A stretch of DNA of 64,000 nt from assembly GCF_000204055.1 (NCBI RefSeq), contig NW_006768775.1, positions 1,643,532-1,707,531 on the forward strand, given 5' to 3'. A program made the position numbers and the translations under genes. This stretch comes from Melampsora larici-populina 98AG31. Lineage: Eukaryota > Basidiomycota > Pucciniomycetes > Pucciniales > Melampsoraceae. Positions 47,959 to 57,440 of this stretch are shown here, in pieces (position 1 is the first letter of the stretch; the number at the start of each line of letters is the position of its first letter). The notes under the pieces are model-generated. The model was given only the letters and a program-made list of their open reading frames with translations. It did no database searches and had not been told where the DNA came from.

Positions 47959-50730
47959 TATGGGATTTTGCCAATACTCTGCCGATCTTAAGCTTGCCGC
48001 CACCAAAATGTTGCTCAAAAACCGTTCATTATCCAATATCAATGAAACTCTTAATCACTCTATCTCGCCTCGCTCCCTGGCCCGCTGGAAGGAGCTGTAC
48101 AAAACCACCAATGCAGTGGTTCAAGACCCTGCTGACTACGAAACTCGCGGCCGTCCTCACATCTTGTCGGACAAACAACTGAACGTGTTATGTGACATTG
48201 TCACTCGGAACCCCGATATGTATTTGGATGAAATTCAAGCACAGTTGGAACTGGTAACTGGCGTCAAGGTGTCGAAAACTACGCTTGGTGACGAACTCCA
48301 CAATCGATTGGGGCTGTCTTTGCTCGTCACGCGGGGGGTTCATCACAAACAATCCATTCGTGACCGTGCTCATTACATCCACACGGTCGCGGGTATCCCA
48401 CCGGAATGTTTTGTTTTCATAGGTCAGTCTTTCTCTCATTTAACTATTGTAACAGTCAATGGTAAGCTTATGCACTGTACTTGTGTTGTGGGCCGTGATG
48501 CCTTGCGTCCTCGCTCTTGGGACCCCAGAGGCACTCGCACGGTTTGAACCAAACGTTGTAGAACTTATAACCCAACAAGGGTTATACAGAGCTGGAAGAG
48601 GATAATCCACTAATAAAATGACTAGTAGAAGTTGTCTAAGGACTGCTCTTCTAAAACAACACAATCAGAAAGAGCTCTGTTGTATTGAGTACTGATAAGG
48701 CACCAGAGAAATATATCTTCACACGTAATTTAACTTCAAAAGCACACTTTGTATTACTATCAACACTGCTATAGTGTTATTCCCAATTGATAACTAAAAG
48801 AAATAAGCAATATCTGATTGATATTATTCCCAATAAGTCTTTATGACTATAAAACTAAAGTAAATTTCTCTTTATAATTGTAATAAAGGGCGTATTTAAG
48901 TGACCAGGTACTATTAAAATAAGTTTATAATGATAAACAAAATAATAATGGCGTAAATGATAAAGAAAAAAAAGGGGAACCACAGTCCCAAAACCCTCTC
49001 AAAGTATATATAACAATGTACTAGAACTTTTACAATGGTCAACAGCCTCAAAACCAATCAAATCCGCCCAAAATTCCCTAAAAACCCTATGATGACGCAA
49101 TGTAATGATTTTGTTACTAATAAATGATGTAATTTTCACAGCTAAAAGTGATCAATGACGCAATAATATGATGTACAGCACTTCTTATGATGAATACAGG
49201 TGATTTTTTCCTTGTAAACTAGCTGAAACCCAATTTTTGAGATTACGAATTTTTTCAGATGTGCTCCAATTTTTGATTACTAAAGTGCATCTTGTAGCCC
49301 ACGTGTTACTGATCATTTCTGACACCTACATGATCTACTTCTGATGAGTGATGAGTAAGATATTGAGTTGTGAAGTTAAAGTTTTTAGTGTTACATGTGA
49401 CTTGTGACTGTAAATTCGAGATTCACACCAATTCTTTATTTGCCTTATAACTTTTTACACACACCTCCATTACTAATGATTTAAAGTTTGTACATTATGT
49501 AATCCACTCTTCTGCGTTGAATGAGCCATCTACCAACCTATTCTGACGTCATTTGACATATGTAATTAGCTGAAAACCTCCATTTTCCACGAATTTCACC
49601 CATTTTCTTCACTTTTCACAGCTACTACTCTCTTTTTCTTGCTCTTGTAATATGACATCATCATCTATAACCTTAAAAATCCCGAAAAATCCTCTTGGCA
49701 ACCTTAAATTCCATCACTACCACTATTACACAACCAAACTACACGTGTACCTCTTGTTTACCAACTTCGAAAAAGTGCCTTTTCCCTAATAACTTCTGTT
49801 TCTACTTATCAACCTTGAAGATTAAAATTGTCATAGTATAATATAATGTTGTTCTTTCATATTCTAACCTCATAATACCCATAACTTTATTTTTACTAAC
49901 CTAAAAACCATTTTCCAACCTTTATACCTATAATTTCGAATTTTTCTTATGTTTTTCTTTCTTTCTTTTTGTAATAAATTTGTAAGTAAACTATAATGAT
50001 CTTAATATATAATGTGAAATAAAAAATGATGTAATGTTGACCTAATGACCAATACATAAGCCTACAAGAGCTTCAATTGATCAAAAACCTCCATTTCGAA
50101 TTTTCTTTCCTGCTGAATCCTGCTAATAAACTGGTAAACTGGTAATTGTGAATTTTTTAATTGATCCCATAAATTGATCACCACAACGTTACGGCAATAA
50201 AGATCACTGGACAATCCTTCCAGCGGTAGCGGAACAAGGAATGATAGCTGGTGTTGTGGTGAAGGGTCCAGTGGAACGTATCCATGTGGAGATGTTTCTG
50301 AAGCGTCACTTGGTGCGTGCAAGAGAAGCTTCTCTGCCTGATTAAGGAACTGACGTTGATTGCATGATGTCTTCGTTCGTAGCTACCTGTCATGAATGCC
50401 TACCCTGCTCCCAACTCAGTTTTGGTCCTCGATAATGCCAAAATTCACCATGGTGGTGACATTGAGGAGATCTGCCGAGAAAGAGGGATCCTCTTGGTAT
50501 ATCTACCTGCGTATTCACCTGACCTTAACCCAATTGAGAAGGCGTTTGCTGCAATGAAAAAAAGGCTTCAAAGGGAAAAGGTTTGGCATTTAATCGAGGA
50601 TAAGGCTACATACCTTTTGCGATTGGCCGGGCGGGTTATGATGCGCAAGCTTATGCAACCGTTGATGGTAAACAGTGGTTATACTACCGATTTTTATTGG
50701 GATCAGTTCAATTCCAGATTTCAAGATTGA
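47959..50730 (+). pseudogene. Tc1-like DD34E transposase (interrupted)
   Basis: Starts MGFCQYSADLKLAATKML at 47959. A helix-turn-helix region (SISPRSLARWKELY, RGRPHILSDKQLNVL, SKTTLGDELHNRLG) precedes the catalytic domain. The first Asp motif after CFVFI is degraded: the frame reads into GRDALRPRSWDPRGTRTV near 48490-48546 and then meets TGA at 48545. A 1.6-kb insertion follows at 48557-50184. The gene resumes at 50190 (YGNKDHWTILPAVAEQGM), has an intron at about 50311-50389, and continues with VLVLDNAKIHHGG (second Asp) and YSPDLNPIEKAF (Glu, 34 residues later), ending at 50730. Family assignment is firm; the gene is dead. Confidence 0.82.
48557..50184. mobile_element. 1.6-kb insertion in the Tc1-like transposase
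   Basis: AT-rich, without domains. It starts TGTAGAACTTATAACCC and ends GATCACCAC, with AACGT on both sides (48552-48556 and 50185-50189), a 5-bp target duplication. Both flanks read as transposase. The TG start and 5-bp duplication fit a solo LTR, but I found no second LTR or inverted end, so the class is uncertain. A minus-strand frame near 50184-50062 (VVINLWDQLKNSQLPVYQF) has coding character. Confidence 0.6.
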
Positions 50731-51956
50731 GATGTTAAACATTCCCTGACCTGTTTTGAAAGGCTCTCTGCGTGCTCCTGACTGAATTGCTTACTTTGTC
50801 GGTTATTCATGCCTCAAATAGTTTGACTACTTTGTTTCTTACTGTGCCAGGTAATCGTAACGCAAATTAATTAACCACAACGTAAATTGTTTAACCACAT
50901 TGGTGGCTTGTCGTTCTTCTTGTCGTCTTGTCACTTGTTTTTGTTTGAACACGATGTTTCTGAGAAGATTTTTTTTGTGTGTGTCAAAACATGATTATGT
51001 GTGCGTGAAATCCAAAAGTCCTGTGTTATTTGATGAACCACTGTGCCCAATTCGCAAGTCATAGGTTGACTTCTGTGTTGGCCGCATACTGTCAACTTCA
51101 CTGAGCCTGTCCCACAATCAATATATTGCCCAACACCTCTGTCCGCAGGCATGTTGCTTCCACGGCTGTTTCCCTTTCCTTTCAAGTCTCTTATGAGCAA
51201 AGTTGAAATGCAAACATCTTGATGAGCGCGGTAAGGTTTTTGAATGTTGAGGCAAGGGTCACTTGCTCACGAGTTGAACTCTTCAGGTTATGCAAAAGTC
51301 TGGGGCCATAATGCATACTTTGTTCATTTCGTATTTGCATCTCATGAAACTTGCAAAAGGCTCTTTGGCGTGATACAACGTAGCTCACACAGACAGACAC
51401 ATAATAGAGCGCAAAGACAACAAATCGGTCACACACAGGTATCATAAGAAAGCGAGGCTCCAAACTGAAAGCCATAAGAAGGTCACATCACAATCTTTCA
51501 TTCATCCATAATTGCACATAAGGGAATTGCAAAGGTCATGACCAGGCTGAATAAGGAGTATTGTCGTGGTATCTAATAACCACGTTTGTTCATATATTTC
51601 AAGTTTACCTATGTTGAACTACCGTCAAGGACTTCCGGTTCAAGTTGAGAACGCTGGTCAAATTAAAGATTTGTGTTAGGTGAATTAATGAACGAATGAA
51701 GAAGAGATGAGTGCGAATAGGGAATGTTGGTTGTTGTTACAGTGGTTTCTTTTAATTTGGGAATAGGTCGCATGTGACCTGAGTGGTTCTTTTATGTCCG
51801 AGTGTTTAATTTGTTTTCATTTCATATCTTATATATATAGGTCACTGTTGCACTACACAATTTCTTTCCTCATCGGAAAGAAATTGTAAGTGTTTCCCTT
51901 ACTCAAATCAACGATTTCAACGCTGTCCTAACCTTTATATTAACATTATCTTTACA
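50731..51956. other. Internal spacer of the Tc1-like element
   Basis: No gene seen. A small perfect palindrome, CGTGGTATCTAATAACCACG, lies at about 51566, and a TATATATAG near 51832 precedes the repeat block. Confidence 0.45.
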
Positions 51957-52425
51957 GTTTCTTTATTCTCTTTACTCACTTTTCGTATCAATTTTTGCCT
52001 ACGATTCATGTTGCTTTTCGCACAGGTTTGTCTCAGCGTTTCACTTTCTATTCTTCTATCTTTACTAACATCTTGTGTGGTCAGGTCTGTCTCGTATCTT
52101 TTAGTGCTCTTCGTAGCAGTTGAGGCTTGTGCTGTTTCACTTACATCAGCACCTGATTACTCCAGGTTAGTAACTAATATGATCGGAAAGAAATTTTTCT
52201 TTATTCTCTTTACTCACTTTTCGTATCAATTTTTGCCTACGATTCCTGTTGCTTTTCGCACAGGTCTGTCTCGTATCTTTTAGTGCTCTTCGTAGCAGTT
52301 GAGGCTTGTGCCGTTTCACTTACATCAGCACCTGATTACTCCAGGTCTGTCTCGTATCTTTTAGTGCTCTTCGTAGCAGTTGAGGCTTGTGCCGTTTCAC
52401 TTACATCAGCACCTGATTACTCCAG
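51957..52425 (+). repeat. Compound tandem repeat with an 81-bp unit
   Basis: The 81-bp unit AGGTCTGTCTCGTATC..GATTACTCC occurs three times (about 52083-52163, 52263-52343 and 52344-52424); the last two are adjacent and nearly identical. A second block of about 70 bp (CTCACTTTTCGTATCAATTT through TTTTCGCACAGG) occurs twice, 238 bp apart. The 81-bp unit keeps an open frame and would encode a 27-residue repeat (YLLVLFVAVEACAVSLTSA). Each unit ends in a CAGGT-like splice context. Confidence 0.75.
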
Positions 52426-52622
52426 GTTCCTATTTCAAACGGCAAAGCCACGATAACTGTTTTATACTCGAGCGCTAGACATCTTCACAAGTATCACCCA
52501 TAGTGGTGTGTAGAAACATTTTAAAAGGTAGAACCACTGCCACTGGCACGAGGGGCATTGTAAGGCATACTACTAGGGCCTGCGCGAGGGGCGGTTGGGG
52601 TGATTTGAACGGTGTCCGCGGA

Positions 52623-55318
52623 TCAAGTCTCCTTAACAGTCGAAGGAGGTTTTGGAGTGCTGGGGGTTTTGTAACTAGCAATCTCCTTCTTGATCTCACT
52701 GCAAACATTATTCAACTTCCCCAAGTGGGCAGGAAAAAGTGATTGGGAGTATGATTTGTCATAAAATGATCTATCACTCCACACCTGAGCCATAACACCC
52801 ACACTACATATGTGTAGCAGGCTCAGTGAATATGTGATTATCATGTACATACAGTTCTGCTCAGTTATCTGCTCATCAGGATAAGTTATGCATATGTAAT
52901 ACATGCTGTAACTTTTTTGAGATCAAAAAAAAGCATTCCAAAGATTGACTACATACACTGACTCAATGTTTTGGTGTAATCTCATGAACTCAACTACATG
53001 TAACACCCTTTCTGTTACTAAGAAATAGCTTCAACAATATTGCCTGAGGACCTACAGAATTATATGTAGTGAATTTTGGGCACAATTTTTTCAAAGTAAA
53101 AAAAGTTACATGTGGTATAACATGTGATTTATTTCTGCTGGTGGGCAAAAAACTGAGCAGACCTGTATGTACATGATAGCCCACTATTGACTTAGCTTGC
53201 CGCACATATGTAGTGTGGGTGAAATGGCTCAGGTGTGCAGTATTAGATTCTTTTATGACAAACTGTACTATTAATCATTTTCCTCTTACAATTTGGGGAA
53301 GTTGAATGATGTTTACAGTGTCTGTTGATAAAACATGCGGCTTTGAGCAAAAAGCTTCATGGCCATGCCCCAAGAGATTCCCAACCCCAACATGTCACAT
53401 ATGTTCATGAGATCAGGAAACAAAAATTGTTCGAAGCTGTCGATGTGGTGATCGGCCAGAATCTCCGCAAGTTCACGCATGAAAAATGGAGTGATTCCCG
53501 TGTAGTCGAGAAATTCGTCCATCGTGCAGTACTTCTTGATTTCTTCGAGCTCGTCACGATTGACTCAAATGTGAAACCCTTGGCATTCAGCATACCCACC
53601 AGGTGAATCAATGTGGCCAATGTCACCCTCACCGTGCTTGTTCTTCTTGGCGGAAGGGGGAGGAGCAGACATCAACAATGGCCTTTTGACGTCGGTCCAT
53701 TTGAAGCCTTCGAGATACATCGGAGGATTTTCCAAGTCCACTCCAGCTTGTTTTTTGGCCTGGTGTGGATCATCATCAGTGAGAGGTACAAAGGCAAGGC
53801 ACATGTTATGAACACTAACCAGCTCTTGAGCCCACTTGTGCAGATGCTCGTAATTCATTTGCATGTATTTTGAAGCTTCATGTGGCTTATAAACTCGCCA
53901 TCCTTCGCGACTATGGTTTTCCAAACTGCCATACTTTTTGATGAGAGACTCAAGCTTGACTTGAATGGGATCTAGTGGAATGGAATCGGCTAACTGGGAA
54001 GACGTGACACTTGAGTTGTTCATTGCGCTCATCGCTTTGAGCCGTGATTGTGCCATTGCGATTTTCTGGCCAGAGTGACAGATGGTAAGTAAACCCGATG
54101 AAAAACAATTACCTACATATTCGGGACTGACCGTATTGGCCATCTTGGCAGATTTGGCCGGGTCAGCCATGGAGATACTAAGCCCGGCCTCTGTCAAACG
54201 AGCTAGCTGAACCGCAGCGAAAAACTCCTGAATGTTGGCATCGCTACCTATCTTGCGACCCTTGCTCCTGCTGAACACGTTGTGTCAATCTATATAACCC
54301 GTGATGGTTACTGATCCACCAGCGTCAGCAAGTTTGAATATCGCACTGTTCCCTCCAGGTGCAGCATCTTGATTGATGGTATCAGCAACTGTGAATAGCA
54401 TGTCTTTCAGACAATTATCTTCGAAGTCGGTTCAATACAATATGCCATCCATTTCCCAACCCTGCCTTTCATCTTTTGAACCGAGGATTTAAGAGGATTA
54501 ACCCCCTTTTCCGTATACATTAAGTAGCTGAGCTTCACATTGTAAGACCCCATTACATTGACTTTGACCACTGGAGCTGTACATAAATCAATGCATCGTG
54601 AGCAAGGCGGCATCAAAAAGTGCAAAGGAAACAAACGTACCTTTTCCTTTGTTAGGAGCTTCGATCACAACATCATCGGAGCTGGTGGAACTAACCGAAG
54701 GGATACGGGTTGCCTTCGCCTTGCCTGAGGTGTTGGATCCCGTGCCGAGATCAGATTGCATGGTGGCTTCAAAGATACGGGCAGAACAATTGTTGAAGGG
54801 AGGGGTCCAGTCAAATTTGTCGAGTTTGTCACGCTCGTCCCCAGTGTCCAAATCAAGATGAATCGTCTTGGACTGGGCCACGCTCGGAGTGATCGAACCG
54901 GGCGTGTTCGTACCGCTTGAGTGAAAATCATGGCGGCCTAAGTTGGGCAACTTGGGAAAGTTTGGAACCCCGTGAGCTGCAGTAGGAACGGCCGGTCTAT
55001 GACTAACAAAACCGTGAGTCAGTTAACCAAACAAACTAGACATCAGGATTGGCGAGTCTCACCTCATGACCGCTTTGCTGTAACTGTGATGAGACAAGAA
55101 AGGAACCGATTGGAGGCCGGCAGTTCCAAAACCCAATGGGGGTGACACCGCACCGCCGCTCGCATTCACGGCCGGACTAAAACATCAAAACGTGAGCAGA
55201 GCACCCATCAAGGAAAACAAAAAAACACTCACGCCAAAGGTGTTTCACCATTCTCGTTTCGGACTTGGTTCATGCCGTATTGGCCAAATAGAGCAGGGTG
55301 TTGGTGTTGAGAAGACAT
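52623..55318 (-). pseudogene. Cargo gene of the Tc1-like element, SAM-like C-terminus
   Basis: Minus-strand exons: 55318-55233 (MSSQHQHPALFGQYGMNQV), 55176-55063, 54996-54641, and from 54576 onward, with GT..AG introns. The N-terminal third is Ser/Pro/Gly-rich. A middle part reads VKVNVMGSYNVKLSYLMYT, then loses one base near 54418 and continues as CLKDMLFTVADTINQDAAPGG. A TGA at about 54285 lies before NVFSRSKGRKIGSDANIQEF. The part 54278-53636 is open and helical. An intron 53635-53564 leads to the last exon: YCTMDEFLDYTGITPFFMRE, SFEQFLFPDLMNICDMLGLG and SWGMAMKLFAQSRMFY, a SAM-like helical fold. A 624-bp element splits this exon; without it the frame runs on to TGA at 52623. Function unknown. 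Confidence 0.6.
52697..53320. mobile_element. 624-bp CACTG-type MITE in the cargo gene
   Basis: Ends CACTGCAAACAT and, inverted, CACTGTAAACAT, with arms of about 110 bp (ATTCAACTTCCCC, TTTGTCATAAAA, CACACCTGAGCCAT shared). TCT lies on both sides (52694-52696 and 53321-53323). On paper, removing it and one TCT joins FYQQ to IKKEIASYK in frame and extends the product by 22 residues, which fixes the borders. Confidence 0.85.
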
Positions 55319-55604
55319 TTTTGCTGACGGTCGACGGTTTGTTTGAAACAAAAAGAAAATTAAAAAGCTTTGATGCAACTGAGAGATGAAAGGCTGGTAA
55401 GCAAATTTCCTATCGAAAACAAATCTGGAAGCGTTTAGGGGGAGAAAGTCCTGACGAGTCGAGCCACGGAAGCCATCATATCGGTCAAATTGGAGGTGAA
55501 GGTGTACAAAGTGTGGGTATCGTTCTTTTTCCATCGGATCTCCAAATGAAATCTGCATGCAGGAGGGGAAGGCTTGTGGAACCTGCGAGGTGTCATAATC
55601 ATCA

Positions 55605-55721
55605 AACCTCATCTGACCGGACCTGGTACCCAGTCCACAGATTTGGCTACCGTTGACGTCGCGCACGGACTTCTTGAACTTTTCAAAATATCCAATGCGG
55701 CAACCTTTTCCGGTTTGACTG
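55605..55721 (-). repeat. Right TIR of the Tc1-like element
   Basis: Inverse of 47623-47740, ending CCGGTTTGACTG and followed by TA. Confidence 0.8.
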
Positions 55722-55863
55722 TAATTACAATACATGCAATACAAGGCTGTAGTGCTTGTGGTTGGTTATTAACAAAAGGGAACAAGATAATTCCAGACTT
55801 CTTCACACGTACTGTACTGACATTGTTGGATATCTTACAGGTTATCATGTTCTGTGGTCAATA

Positions 55864-56322
55864 GGGGTTGGGCAAAATTTTGACCAACCGGTTTTGCGCC
55901 TCTGAGAAGCCCGGCAAAAGGTGTCAAAGATCGAGGAAAACAAGTTTCCTGGGTTTACACGTCTGTTACGGGTCTCACCTCAGCACCGAGAGATTTTGGG
56001 CGGGTACCTGGGTTAGCTTTTGCTAGAAGAGAAGGGTCTGGGGATTGGTGAAAGGTGCAAGAGGGTGTTTGCGTGGCTTGTAGTGGTGCAAATTGCTTTT
56101 TGCTTTTTGCTGTAAAAGTTTTGAATAGGTACAGCTTTGGCATGATCAAGAAGCATCTCATACCGGTCAATCTTTTTGCTTTCTAAAAAGATTGATAAAA
56201 ATGTTTGTTGGTTTTGTGTGGCTTTGATATTGATTTTGAGCCATCTCTTAAGTGTTCCCAAAGATTTGAACTGTGATTGAACAGGGTTTGGAAACTGGTT
56301 GGTTGGTTTTTCGCCCAACCCC
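55864..56322. mobile_element. 459-bp TIR element with TA flanks
   Basis: Ends GGGGTTGGGC..GCCCAACCCC, followed inward by AAAATTTTGACCAACC and its imperfect inverse. TA flanks both sides (55862-55863 and 56323-56324). No transposase. A Tc1/mariner-type MITE is the likeliest class. Confidence 0.65.
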
Positions 56323-57440
56323 TAATGATGTCATTGTGTTGTACCATGCTGTTTACCACATCCGACATTAACCCTTTGATTTTCACCATCATCAAAAAAT
56401 TGTCTATTTTTTCTCTAAATTGATCAATTTTTCGCATCCCTCCCTCCTCTTCCCTATATTTTAGCTTTTATTTGAATTAATAGCATTTCCATCCAGTTCC
56501 TAATTTGTAAGTTTTACTTATCCATGTTTCAATCACAAAGTTAGACTTTGTATTTGGAGGGGCCCTCCCTCATAGGGCTTCACAATTTTGAAGGAGCGAA
56601 GAAGCATGTAGTGAAAAACTATCATTGCACCATAGCTCTGTATCAGTTGTATCTAAATTACACGGTTCAAAGATTTTTGTTTCAATTTTTTATTTTTTTT
56701 CTAGTTTGAAGGAACCTAATATCCTCCAAGCTATCTACTTTCTTCAGACTTTTTATTATACATACTTCCTCAAAGGTATGTTGCAATGTATGTTATATCA
56801 TAGGATTGTGCTCGAAGTTTCTTTGATGAATTTTCACAAAAGTTGCAGGAGTCAAAATTTAAACCACACTTGTCATCACCTCCACTTCAAGGTAGCTTTC
56901 AACTTCAAACAATTCCTATTTCATTGAATCATTTGAATCCAGTCAAGGAGCATGCTCAACGCTCAGATATCCTCGTCAAACTATCTGAGGGGCTAATTTT
57001 CACATAGCAAGAGTAGGTGAATCCGATTCTGACGCTATAAAGCTCAGGGACGTTTTCATTACTTCTTTCCTCCTGAATGGCACATAGAGTTCTTTGTTGG
57101 TTGGATCAATATTGTTCAAGTGTTATTTTAGATGTCTCGAGCGGAAGACATTCTTTTAAGGGATGAATGTAGAAATTCAAAGTATGAAGAGAAGGAATAG
57201 TGAAATGATCGATCGACAAATGAGAATATATGGAGGTGAGCTACCGGTTAAGATAGATAGCCGAGATAAGCGGTGTGTGTAATATCGAACCCAAGATAAG
57301 TTGCTGTTGACCTCTCTTGACCTTGATCGTAATTTATGAAACACCAACCACGCATCAAGTCAAGAAGGCAATCAAGCATCGATCAACTTTCTATCTAATC
57401 TTATCATCGTCATTCAAAATAGTCACATTAGCAGCCAATC
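56323..57440. other. Promoter side of FOX2 copy 2
   Basis: No gene seen. A GGGGCCCTCCC stretch lies at about 56559. The last 200 bp (CATCAAGTCAAG and CAATCAAGCATCGATC motifs) form the promoter and leader of FOX2 copy 2. The upstream DNA shows no obvious similarity to that of copy 1. Confidence 0.45.

Larger units (their letters stand above)
47623..55721. mobile_element. 8.1-kb Tc1-like element carrying two genes
   Basis: Both ends start CAGTCAAACCGGAAAAGG and are flanked by TA (47621-47622 and 55722-55723). The first 100 bp of the inverted repeats are about 95 percent identical, and weaker similarity extends to roughly 180 bp. Inside are a broken Tc1-like transposase on the plus strand (47959-50730) and a broken multi-exon gene on the minus strand (55318-52623). 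It has been hit by at least two later insertions (48557-50184 and 52697-53320), which together account for about 2.25 kb; the element proper is therefore near 5.8 kb. Ordinary Tc1-like elements are 1.3-2.5 kb with one gene, so the second gene is unusual. Confidence 0.75.

Noticed and set aside
51557..52435. Possible LTR (TGTCGTGG to ACTCCA)
   Set aside because: No target duplication, no primer site and no second copy in the window; the tandem repeats alone are supported.
53564..53635. In-frame TGA in the cargo gene
   Set aside because: A 72-bp intron with a good donor (G before GTGAGG) removes it and keeps frame, so it is not counted as a lesion.
54064..54115. Possible coding segment inside the cargo gene (VGNCFSSG..)
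   Set aside because: It is flanked by GTAGGT and CCAG in phase and is more likely a short intron of about 51 bp that happens to be open.
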